Below are positions 1 through 6,221 of a stretch of 7,289 bases of DNA, one piece after another. Numbering within the stretch: position 1 is the first letter of the stretch; each line of letters begins with the position of its first letter. Both the position numbers and the translations under genes were made by a program. The DNA is from Deltaproteobacteria bacterium (lineage in GTDB: Bacteria > Desulfobacterota > Syntrophia > Syntrophales > UBA2210), in assembly GCA_016935935.1 (NCBI GenBank), contig JAFGPZ010000327.1, positions 1 to 7,289 of the forward strand, given 5' to 3'. Below the pieces are notes generated by a model, which saw nothing but the letters and a program-made list of their open reading frames with translations, was not told the DNA's origin and searched no databases.

Positions 1-174
1 CATAGCTGGCACCCGGTTCCTGTGCTTCTCTCATCGGACACCTGCCGACCGGACAATGTAGAAAGATTTGGCGAAAGGGAATGCATCCATGGCGGGCTGG
101 GCAGAATGCCGACGGTATATCTTATGGGATTAGCTCTTGCCCACGCAAAAAGACTGACAAAATTCGGAGCTTAA
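1..174 (+). CDS. apgM: 2,3-bisphosphoglycerate-independent phosphoglycerate mutase, archaeal (ApgM) type, C-terminal fragment
   Basis: Frame 1 is open from the window edge to a TAA at 172-174, giving the last 57 residues of a protein whose start lies outside the window. The visible peptide starts HSWHPVPVLL, contains VERFGERECIHGGLGR and ends TKFGA. This pattern (HS-x-x-PVP, then a D/N-V-x-x-F-x-E-x-x-C-x-x-G-x-LGR block, then a terminal KFGA) is what I recall for the end of the ApgM branch of the alkaline-phosphatase superfamily. These enzymes interconvert 3- and 2-phosphoglycerate in cytoplasmic glycolysis and gluconeogenesis. The His of the HSWHPVP block is expected to be one of the metal ligands. 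The gene is unrelated in function to the Ara4N genes and is separated from them by about 290 non-coding bases. The family call rests on a short fragment, so the exact subfamily (ApgM versus a related phosphonopyruvate decarboxylase-like mutase) is less certain than the superfamily. Confidence 0.8.
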   Translation, partial: HSWHPVPVLLSSDTCRPDNVERFGERECIHGGLGRMPTVYLMGLALAHAKRLTKFGA

Positions 175-234
175 TACTTGATGTTCTCTTAAAAAGTCGG
201 AAATACACCGTATTGCCATGAGACCTTTAAATTT

Positions 235-270
235 TGTCATTTCGAGGAGTGTTAACGACGAGAAATCTTA
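235..270. repeat. Dispersed-repeat-like motif (TGTCATTTCGAGGAG type)
   Basis: The stretch begins TGTCATTTCGAGGAG at 235-249 and ends CGACGAGAAATCTT at 256-269, around a central GTTAAC palindrome at 251-256. ATTTC (239-243) and GAAAT (262-266) form an imperfect inverted pair. From memory, short intergenic elements of the form GTCATTTCGAG...CGAGAAATCT occur in many copies in numerous bacterial genomes, including deltaproteobacteria. Only one copy is in this window, so its repetitive nature is inferred. It directly precedes the perfect hairpin at 277-310 and may be part of one composite element. Confidence 0.5.
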
Positions 271-276
271 ATGATT

Positions 277-310
277 GAAGCTCCCCCGCAACAAGTTGCG
301 GGGGAGCTTC
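277..310. repeat. Perfect 16-bp inverted repeat, GC-rich hairpin
   Basis: The left arm GAAGCTCCCCCGCAAC (277-292) and the right arm GTTGCGGGGGAGCTTC (295-310) are exact reverse complements separated by AA. As RNA this would fold into a stem of about 15 bp closed by a 4-nt loop. It lies about 100 bases after the apgM stop. An AT-rich tract with several T runs follows at roughly 319-340, but the bases straight after the stem (GACTGTTAAAG) are not a U-tract, so it is a poor match to a classic intrinsic terminator. It resembles REP-like palindromes. A role in ending apgM transcription or stabilising its 3' end is possible but not shown. Confidence 0.75.
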
Positions 311-340
311 GACTGTTAAAGAAAATATTTATTTTTTATT

Positions 341-382
341 CGCTCGCTAACCCCATCACAAGCAGCGGGGTTAACGCTCGCT
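341..382. repeat. Second palindromic intergenic element bounded by CGCTCGCT direct repeats
   Basis: CGCTCGCT occurs at 341-348 and again at 375-382. Between them are TAACCCC (348-354) and GGGGTTA (367-373), which are reverse complements and form a 7-bp stem with a 12-nt loop. The centre looks like a decayed version of a longer GC-rich palindrome. Its closeness to the hairpin at 277-310 and the motif at 235-270 suggests these are pieces of one dispersed-repeat cluster filling the gap before arnT. Whether it affects arnT transcription is unknown. I could not identify a convincing -35/-10 pair in 311-461. Confidence 0.5.
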
Positions 383-461
383 GTTCAGTTCAACTTAACA
401 AATATTCACTATCCGACATCAGGCAGGGACTTAATTTCAGAAACAGAAGGTCTGAGAAATC

Positions 462-2141
462 GTGAGAGCTACGGTTAAAAGGATGAAAAGCAAAATTCTA
501 TTTTTATTTGTTATTCCCCTTTTTCTCTACGTAATTCTTTTACCAGCCATGCCGTTGATGGAACCTGACGAAGCCCGTTACAGCGATATCCCGCACCTCA
601 TGAACAGCACGGGGGATTATATCACCCCCCATTTGAAACATGTGATTTATCTCGAAAAGCCTCCTCTCTGTTACTGGGCAACAGCTCTATCATTCAAAAT
701 GTTCGGCGAAAACGCATTTTCATCGAGGCTTTTCGTGGGGCTGTGTGCCTGGGGATGCATTATCCTTGTATATTTTATGGGTGTTTTCTTTGCCGGTGAA
801 AAGACAGGATTATACTCGGCAGGGGTTTTAAGCACATTTCTGTACCATTTTATTCTTGGAAGAATAAATATACTGGATATTCCCCTTGCCTTTTTCGTCT
901 GCCTCGCCACCTGGGCAGGATATCGGTATATCACAGGAGACTATCAGAAAAAGATTTGGGTTTATCTTCTATACATCGCAAGCGCCCTGGCTTTTTTGAC
1001 AAAGGGACTGATAGGCATAGTATTTCCTTTTGCTATACTAATTCTGTGGCTTGTCATTTGTAGGAAATGGCGAGATATCTTAGGGCTTTTTTCGCCAATC
1101 GGGATAATTGTATTTCTTTCGATTTCATCGCCCTGGATCTTTCTCGTTCAGAAGGCAAACAAAGATTTTCTGTGGTTCTTTTTCATTCACGAGCAGTTTT
1201 TGAGATATACAACAGACGTATGTCGTAAAGCTGGCCCATTTTATTATTATATACCCGTCATTATACTGGGCATATTTCCTTGGTGCGCGTTTTTATTTCA
1301 GGCGATAAGAGGAATCTCAGGGAAAACAGCTCGTCTCTGGCGGAAAGTCGACACACGTTTTCTCCTGACCTGGGCAATTTTTATTTTTCTATTCTTCTCC
1401 TTCTCTTCATCCAAACTGATACCCTATATTACACCCGTCTTCCTGCCAATTGCAGTCCTTTTTGGTTGTCTTTTCAGTCTTTATGACGATCAAAGCATTG
1501 TCCAATACGAGTCAAAGAGAGGAAGCCTTCTCACCCATCTTCCTGTTATCTTACAGTCTTGTTTGTTCATCATTGCACTATGTATCCCTCCCTTTCTAAA
1601 AAAACATGCCGTTGAGGGTAAAGAATGGATTCCTCTCATTATTTTACCCATATTGTTGCAGGTCTTGATTATATTTCTGCCTGATATTATAAAGAGAAGA
1701 TGGAATAAGGGATGGTTTTTGACAGTTTATCTCCTCTCAGCCCTTTTTTTAGGATCACTGCTTTTCCCTGCCTCCCATTTTCTGACCCCATATAAATCCG
1801 CTTACCCTGTTTCACAGGCAATCAAAGTTTTCATTCCCGCCGATCAGGAGTTGTTCCAATACGGAATTAATTTTTATGGAATTGATTTTTATAACAAGAT
1901 CAGGACCCCTGTTGTTGACGATTTTGGAGAATTGAGCTATGGTATCAGACAACTTTCCCCTGATGAAAGGAACCGTTATTTTTTGTCCTCTGAGCAGTTT
2001 TTGAAGCTTTGCAAGAAAAAGGGGAATGTTTACTGCGTAACGCAATACAAAGAGAGACTGGAAAAACTGAGAAAGAGAATCCCGAACATAGAGGTGCTGT
2101 GGAGTAACGGCGCCTTTTATCTTCTGCGTCTGAGATGTTGA
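462..2141 (+). CDS. arnT: ArnT-like 4-amino-4-deoxy-L-arabinose lipid A transferase (GT83, PMT-like membrane glycosyltransferase)
   Basis: This is a 559-residue polytopic inner-membrane protein, close to the roughly 550 residues of E. coli ArnT. It transfers Ara4N from undecaprenyl phosphate to lipid A phosphates on the periplasmic face. Residues 11-30 form the first membrane segment. The first periplasmic loop then carries the family signature: PDEARY (35-40), GDYITPHL (51-58), a YLEKPPLCYW block (63-72) and the LDIP aspartate (D139), matching the acidic/metal-binding loop of PMT-type GT-C enzymes. FFFIHEQFLRYT (239-250) and SKLIPYITPVFLP (317-329) correspond to the later conserved ArnT blocks. 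About 12-13 hydrophobic segments run to about residue 435, followed by a soluble C-terminal domain. The start used is GTG 462, with AGAAGG 11 nt upstream. ATG 483 would drop seven residues and is equally compatible with the protein, but has no properly spaced ribosome site. It sits first in the cluster, 19 bp before arnB, whereas enterobacteria place it after arnD. Confidence 0.9.
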   Translation: MRATVKRMKSKILFLFVIPLFLYVILLPAMPLMEPDEARYSDIPHLMNSTGDYITPHLKHVIYLEKPPLCYWATALSFKMFGENAFSSRLFVGLCAWGCIILVYFMGVFFAGEKTGLYSAGVLSTFLYHFILGRINILDIPLAFFVCLATWAGYRYITGDYQKKIWVYLLYIASALAFLTKGLIGIVFPFAILILWLVICRKWRDILGLFSPIGIIVFLSISSPWIFLVQKANKDFLWFFFIHEQFLRYTTDVCRKAGPFYYYIPVIILGIFPWCAFLFQAIRGISGKTARLWRKVDTRFLLTWAIFIFLFFSFSSSKLIPYITPVFLPIAVLFGCLFSLYDDQSIVQYESKRGSLLTHLPVILQSCLFIIALCIPPFLKKHAVEGKEWIPLIILPILLQVLIIFLPDIIKRRWNKGWFLTVYLLSALFLGSLLFPASHFLTPYKSAYPVSQAIKVFIPADQELFQYGINFYGIDFYNKIRTPVVDDFGELSYGIRQLSPDERNRYFLSSEQFLKLCKKKGNVYCVTQYKERLEKLRKRIPNIEVLWSNGAFYLLRLRC

Positions 2142-2160
2142 TTAGGTACAGGGTTAGTTT

Positions 2161-3312
2161 ATGAAAATAAGAAAAGATTTTCTACCATTAAGCAGGCCGT
2201 CAATTGGCGAAAGCGAGATTGATGGAGTTGTTTCATGCTTAAAATCGGGATGGATCACAACAGGCCCCATCTGCGCTTCTTTTGAAGAACAGTTCCGCGA
2301 ACTTACAGGCGCGTCCCATGCCATCTCCCTCAGTTCAGGCACAGCGGGCATGCATCTCATGATGCTCGCTTTAAGATTAAAAGAGGGAGATGAGATCATA
2401 ACACCCTCCATGACCTTTGCCTCCACCATTAATATGATTACACTTTGCGGCGCAAAACCCGTTTTCGTTGATATTCATTATGATACCTTGAATATCAATG
2501 CGGAGCTGATTGAGGAGGCGATCACGGAAAGAACGAAGGCTATAATTCCCGTTCATTTTGCGGGCGCCCCTGCTGATATGGACAGGATAGTGGATATTGC
2601 GGGAAGATACAATCTCCCCATAATAGAGGATGCGGCACATGCCATGGGAACCTATTACAAGGGAGTCCATGCCGGGGGATTCGGCCATCCGGCTATTTTT
2701 TCTTTTCATCCCTTGAAAAACATCACGGCCGGTGAAGGCGGCATGGTAACACACAGTGATGATCAACTCGAAAGACGACTGCGGCTTTTAAGATTTCACG
2801 GCATTGAGCGGGATGCTTGGAAGAGATACGGTAAAGGTGGGAATCCGGAGTATGATATAAACGAACCTGGATTCAAATATAATCTGACGGATATCCAGGC
2901 CGCCTTGGGATCGGCTCAACTCGCCAGACTGGGAGAATTCAACAACCGCAGAAAAGAACTGGCAGATCTCTATAAAGAAAACCTGGCCGGTGGAAAAGGG
3001 CTCGACATACCCGGAGCTTCTCCATACCAGCATGTTCACGCATGGCACCTCTTCGTCGTAAAAGTAACCGGGATGAGCAGAGAACGTTTTATGAAAAAAT
3101 TGACGGAATATAATATCGGTTATGGGATACATTTTCCCCCGGGGCACTATTTTAGCTATATAAAAAAACGCTTTGGTATTATGGAAGAAAAACTGACAGA
3201 AACAGCTCATGCCGCGGATAGAATCGTGTCTTTACCTCTATTCCCGGGTATGGAGGACAAGGACGTACTCTACGTCTGTGAAGCGGTCAAGGAGATATTG
3301 AATCATGGATAA
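2161..3312 (+). CDS. arnB: UDP-4-amino-4-deoxy-L-arabinose–oxoglutarate aminotransferase (ArnB)
   Basis: This 383-residue cytoplasmic PLP enzyme of the DegT/DnrJ/EryC1 (fold type I) family converts UDP-Ara4O plus glutamate to UDP-Ara4N. It follows E. coli ArnB nearly block for block: FLPLSRPSIG near the N-terminus, SGWITTGP (29-36), SSGTAGMH (58-65), AIIPVHFAGAPADM (127-140), EDAAHAMGTYYKG (156-168), FSFHPLKNIT (180-189), KYNLTDIQAA, HVHAWHLF and SLPLFP. K186 is the expected Schiff-base lysine, and D157 the aspartate that contacts the PLP pyridine nitrogen. The length is the usual one and no key residue is missing. The ATG at 2161 has CAGGG about 7 nt upstream, and the gene starts 19 bp after arnT. 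Its last 8 bases overlap arnC. The neighbouring sugar-nucleotide genes separate it from other DegT-family aminotransferases. Confidence 0.96.
   Translation: MKIRKDFLPLSRPSIGESEIDGVVSCLKSGWITTGPICASFEEQFRELTGASHAISLSSGTAGMHLMMLALRLKEGDEIITPSMTFASTINMITLCGAKPVFVDIHYDTLNINAELIEEAITERTKAIIPVHFAGAPADMDRIVDIAGRYNLPIIEDAAHAMGTYYKGVHAGGFGHPAIFSFHPLKNITAGEGGMVTHSDDQLERRLRLLRFHGIERDAWKRYGKGGNPEYDINEPGFKYNLTDIQAALGSAQLARLGEFNNRRKELADLYKENLAGGKGLDIPGASPYQHVHAWHLFVVKVTGMSRERFMKKLTEYNIGYGIHFPPGHYFSYIKKRFGIMEEKLTETAHAADRIVSLPLFPGMEDKDVLYVCEAVKEILNHG
3289..3294 (+). promoter_or_regulatory. Ribosome binding site for arnC, inside arnB
   Basis: AAGGAG lies 10 nt before the ATG at 3305 and within the arnB coding end, supporting a start that overlaps arnB by 8 bases. 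A second AAGGAG at 3311-3316 precedes an alternative ATG at 3320, but the gap is only 3 nt. The longer start is therefore preferred, and the two differ by five residues. Confidence 0.55.
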
Positions 3313-4264
3313 GGAGATAATGATTTCGATAGTAATCCCTGTATACAATGAAGAAGCAAACCTGGATCATCTGATGGAACGCCTTACTCCCGTCATGAGA
3401 AATATGGGTAAAAAATACGAAATTATCTTTGTAGATGATGGAAGCAGTGATAAAAGTCTTTCCATCCTGAAGGGTTTTACAACGCAGCCTGAAGTGAAGG
3501 TTCTGGAACTTACAAAGAATTACGGACAGCATGCGGCCATTTTTTCAGGGTTTTCTGTTGTCAAAGGCGAGATAATCGTCACAATGGATGCTGACCTTCA
3601 AAATCCACCTGAAGAAATTCCAAAACTTGTAAAAGCGATGGAAGAAGGAAATTATGACGTCGTTGGTACAATAAGAAAAGAAAGAAAAGATTCCATCTTC
3701 AGGACATTTCCATCCAGGATAATAAATATTATCGCAAGGAAGATTACAGGAGTCCATATGACAGACTGGGGATGTATGCTTCGGGTTTATCGCCGCAGTA
3801 TTGTGCGACACATGATCGACTGTCGTGAGCAATCCACATTCATACCGGCATTGGCCACCTATTTTGCCAAACATGTAACGGAAATTGAAGTAGCCCACGA
3901 AGAGAGGTATGCAGGTGAATCACATTACTCCACGAGAAAACTTATCAATCTACAGTTCGACCTGGTATCATCGTTCTCCGATTTCCCCCTAAAATTGATT
4001 ATGTATGCGGGTATAGGGATGGCTTTTTTGGGGGTTACTTTTGGCATCATCCTTGGAATCGCCCGTCTCGTCTATGGTGCTGCATGGGCGGCCGAAGGTG
4101 TTTTTACGCTCTTTGCCATAATGTTTGCCTTTATAGGCCTTCAGTTTTTTGCACTTGGTGTCACGGGTGAGTATGTCGGGCGAATATATAAGGAAGTCAG
4201 AAGAAGACCCGAATATGTCATTGACAGGATTTATTCTTCCGATGTCGAGGAAAATTCCAGATGA
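3305..4264 (+). CDS. arnC: Undecaprenyl-phosphate 4-deoxy-4-formamido-L-arabinose transferase (ArnC)
   Basis: This is a 319-residue GT2-family membrane glycosyltransferase (E. coli ArnC is about 322). It transfers Ara4FN from UDP to undecaprenyl phosphate at the cytoplasmic face of the inner membrane. The GT-A domain shows IVIPVYNEE (9-17), VDDGSSD (43-49), NYGQHAAI (72-79) and the DAD nucleotide/metal motif at D95-D97 in MDADLQNPPEEIP. DVVGTIR, DWGCMLRVYRR (154-164), EQSTFIPALA and GESHYSTRKLI follow. These blocks, above all the DWGCMLR-x-YRR stretch, fit ArnC better than generic DPM1-like enzymes, although GtrB/DPM-type transferases are the closest alternatives. Two membrane helices lie at about 231-257 and 264-288, joined by WAAEGVF, and the C-terminus ends in the GEYVGRIY-x-x-VRRRP motif. 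It overlaps arnB by 8 bases, and its stop overlaps the next start in ATGA. Confidence 0.95.
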   Translation: MDKEIMISIVIPVYNEEANLDHLMERLTPVMRNMGKKYEIIFVDDGSSDKSLSILKGFTTQPEVKVLELTKNYGQHAAIFSGFSVVKGEIIVTMDADLQNPPEEIPKLVKAMEEGNYDVVGTIRKERKDSIFRTFPSRIINIIARKITGVHMTDWGCMLRVYRRSIVRHMIDCREQSTFIPALATYFAKHVTEIEVAHEERYAGESHYSTRKLINLQFDLVSSFSDFPLKLIMYAGIGMAFLGVTFGIILGIARLVYGAAWAAEGVFTLFAIMFAFIGLQFFALGVTGEYVGRIYKEVRRRPEYVIDRIYSSDVEENSR

Positions 4265-5184
4265 AAGCCGTCGTGTTTGCCTATCACAACATGGGAATCG
4301 TGGGTCTTGAAGCATTGAAGCATGAGCACTTCGATATTATAGCTGTCTTCTCCCATGAGGACAATCCCGATGAAAACTGCTGGTTTGATTCAGTGGTTGA
4401 CTGGGCGGGGAAAAATAAGATTCCCGTGTTCTGTCCGGAAGATGTTAATACACTGGATTGGATCGAAAAGATCGGTGCCATGGCACCGGATGTTATCTTT
4501 TCATTTTATTATCGGAACCTATTGGGTAAAGAAATTCTAAACGTACCCTCATCGGGGGCATACAACCTTCATGGATCCTTGCTCCCCGCTTACAGGGGAA
4601 GGTGTCCCGTAAACTGGGTGCTTCTAAATGGTGAGGAGCGCACTGGCGTTACACTGCATCACATGGTTGAAAAGGCGGACGCGGGAGATATAGTAGGGCA
4701 GAAAGAAGTTATAATAGACAGCGAAGATACGGCCGTCATCCTCTATAAAAAACTCTGCGAGAAGGCGAAAGAACTCCTCGAAGAACTTCTCCCTTTGATA
4801 AAAAATGGAAGCGCTCCCCGGTACCCCCAGGATTTACAATCGGGAAGTTACTTCGGCGGGAGGAAACCCGAGGATGGAAAGATTGACTGGAACCGGCCGG
4901 TAATGCAAATTTACAATCTTATCAGGGCGGTTACGAAACCTTATCCGGGGGCTTTTACATATCTTCCTGAGGGGGAAAAATTGTTTGTTTGGTGGGGACT
5001 GCCAGAAGAGGGAAGTCGCTCAAACTTCACCGCGGGAACGGTCGAGGCTGACGATGGCAATATCTATATCAGGGCATCGGATGGCAGACTCAGGCTGGCG
5101 GACATTGAAGTGACAGAAAAACGGATGAGAGACCAAAGTATCTTTGAATATTTCAAGAAAAGGAAGGGCGTTATTTTAAAATGA
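4261..5184 (+). CDS. arnA: Stand-alone UDP-Ara4N formyltransferase (equivalent to the N-terminal domain of ArnA)
   Basis: This 307-residue cytoplasmic enzyme uses 10-formyltetrahydrofolate to formylate UDP-Ara4N to UDP-Ara4FN. It matches residues 1 to about 305 of E. coli ArnA. MKAVVFAYHNMG opens the Rossmann-like domain, PDVIFSFYYR (76-85) and YNLHGSLLPAYRGR (101-114) form the core, and GVTLHHMVEKADAGDIV (129-145) follows. The catalytic triad of the formyltransferase family is present as N102, H104 and D140, at the same numbers as in E. coli ArnA. RAVTKPYPGAFTY marks the junction to a C-terminal OB-like subdomain. Unlike E. coli ArnA, the protein ends here with a TGA and the dehydrogenase half is the next gene. 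The start overlaps the arnC stop (ATGA at 4261-4264) with GAGGA 9 nt upstream. Methionyl-tRNA formyltransferase is the main alternative, but the FAYH opening and the gene context argue against it. Confidence 0.94.
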   Translation: MKAVVFAYHNMGIVGLEALKHEHFDIIAVFSHEDNPDENCWFDSVVDWAGKNKIPVFCPEDVNTLDWIEKIGAMAPDVIFSFYYRNLLGKEILNVPSSGAYNLHGSLLPAYRGRCPVNWVLLNGEERTGVTLHHMVEKADAGDIVGQKEVIIDSEDTAVILYKKLCEKAKELLEELLPLIKNGSAPRYPQDLQSGSYFGGRKPEDGKIDWNRPVMQIYNLIRAVTKPYPGAFTYLPEGEKLFVWWGLPEEGSRSNFTAGTVEADDGNIYIRASDGRLRLADIEVTEKRMRDQSIFEYFKKRKGVILK

Positions 5185-6221
5185 AAATATTAATACTCGG
5201 CGTTAATGGTTTCATTGGACATCATCTAACCAACAAAATACTCGAAACAACCGATTGGGCTGTCTACGGCATGGATCTCGCCTTCGACAAACTGGATAAG
5301 GTACTTAATAATCCCCGTTTCCAATTCCTGGAAGGTGACATCGCAATCAACAAGGAATGGATCGAATATCACGTCAAAAAGTGCGATGTAATAATACCCC
5401 TTGTCGCTATTGCCACTCCTAAACATTATGTGGAGGACCCGATCGGTGTCTTCAAACTGGACTTTGAAATGAATCTCAATATAGTTAAGCATTGTGTAAA
5501 ATATCACAAAAGGATTGCCTTCCCCTCTACCTCGGAAGTTTATGGCGCCTCTATGGACCCTGAATTTAAAGAAGACGAAACCTTTCTTGTTGTGGGACCG
5601 ATACAGAAGGAACGCTGGATTTATTCATGCTGCAAACAGATGCTCGATCGGGTCATTTATGCTCACGGTACCAGAGGTGATTTGGAATTCACCCTCTTTA
5701 GACCCTTCAACTGGATCGGCGCAAGGTTAGATTCCCTGGATACCGCGAAGGAGGGAAGTTCAAGGGTTGTTACCCAGTTTATCGCGGAGCTATTGATGAA
5801 GCGGCCCATATCTCTTGTGGATGGGGGCAGGCAAACGAGGTGTTTTACCTATGTGGATGACGGGATAGATGCGCTTATGAAAATTCTGGAGAACAGGGAT
5901 GATTGCTGTAAAAACCAGATAATAAACATCGGCAATCCCCACAATGAATGCTCCATAAAAGATCTTGCCCATATGTTAAAAAAAATCTTTATGGAACACC
6001 CCGCGCACAAAAATGATAAGGATTTTTCAGAAATCATAGAAGTGTCAGCCGGTGAGTACTATGGCAAAGGATACCAGGATATTTATACGAGGAAACCGAG
6101 CATTGAGAAGGCGAGAAAGCTTCTGGACTGGACTCCTGTGACCGGGTTGGAAGAATCACTCAGAAAGACGCTGTATGCCTTCTTGGAGGAAAATGATAAA
6201 GCAGCCCATTCGTCAAAATAA
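5181..6221 (+). CDS. arnA: Stand-alone UDP-glucuronate decarboxylase (UDP-Ara4O forming; equivalent to the C-terminal domain of ArnA)
   Basis: This 346-residue extended-SDR enzyme oxidises UDP-glucuronate at C4 with NAD+ and releases CO2 to give UDP-Ara4O, the first committed step of Ara4N synthesis. The NAD-binding glycine motif GVNGFIG is at residues 7-13. EGDIAINKEWIEYHVKKCDVIIPLVAIATP (51-80) and FPSTSEVYG (114-122) follow, then WIYSCCK with catalytic Y148 and K152, RPFNWIG (174-180), DGGRQTRCFTYVDDGI and YYGKGYQD...RKPSI with R304. From memory, E. coli ArnA uses E434, Y463, K467 and R619. Here E119, Y148, K152 and R304 all sit at a constant offset of 315, so the protein is colinear with the E. 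coli domain. The glutamate and arginine separate it from ordinary UDP-xylose synthases. It begins in the ATGA overlap with the formyltransferase stop, and AGGAAGGG lies about 12 nt upstream. Confidence 0.95.
   Translation: MKILILGVNGFIGHHLTNKILETTDWAVYGMDLAFDKLDKVLNNPRFQFLEGDIAINKEWIEYHVKKCDVIIPLVAIATPKHYVEDPIGVFKLDFEMNLNIVKHCVKYHKRIAFPSTSEVYGASMDPEFKEDETFLVVGPIQKERWIYSCCKQMLDRVIYAHGTRGDLEFTLFRPFNWIGARLDSLDTAKEGSSRVVTQFIAELLMKRPISLVDGGRQTRCFTYVDDGIDALMKILENRDDCCKNQIINIGNPHNECSIKDLAHMLKKIFMEHPAHKNDKDFSEIIEVSAGEYYGKGYQDIYTRKPSIEKARKLLDWTPVTGLEESLRKTLYAFLEENDKAAHSSK
6185..6189 (+). promoter_or_regulatory. Ribosome binding site deciding the arnD start, inside the upstream gene
   Basis: GGAGG lies 3 nt before ATG 6193, within the coding end of the dehydrogenase gene. 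The spacing is short, but the alternative ATG at 6175 has no purine-rich site at a usual distance. Choosing 6193 also gives a protein of 295 residues, close to the 296 of E. coli ArnD. Confidence 0.5.

Noticed and set aside
170..193. CTTAAT (170-175) and CTTAAA (188-193) as a possible PmrA box
   Set aside because: The known PmrA box is two such half-sites 5 bases apart. Here the gap is 12, the first overlaps the apgM stop, and the site is nearly 300 bases from arnT. Single CTTAAT copies at 267 and 430 also lack partners at the right distance.
311..461. Sigma-70 promoter for arnT
   Set aside because: I looked for -35/-10 pairs with 16-18 bp spacing. Candidates such as TTAACA at 395-400 had no acceptable -10 partner, so no promoter is called.
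271..465. 64-residue open frame upstream of arnT
   Set aside because: Its first half is the perfect inverted repeat and the second palindrome read as codons. It has no ribosome site and no recognisable domain. It overlaps the arnT start and looks like a chance frame through repeat DNA.
1280..1486. Plus-strand alternate-frame ORF inside arnT (similar ones at 4355-4540 and 5515-5730)
   Set aside because: They overlap strongly conserved coding sequence in another frame and have no recognisable protein features.
2377..2766. Minus-strand open frame of 129 codons inside arnB
   Set aside because: It lies antisense to conserved ArnB motifs, has no family resemblance, and is explained as a shadow of the real gene. 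The same holds for the minus-strand frames at 671-934, 1812-2045, 2154-2429, 2788-3210, 3287-3532, 3545-3898, 3989-4315, 4284-4481, 5226-5507, 5790-5972, 5849-6037 and 6083-6298.
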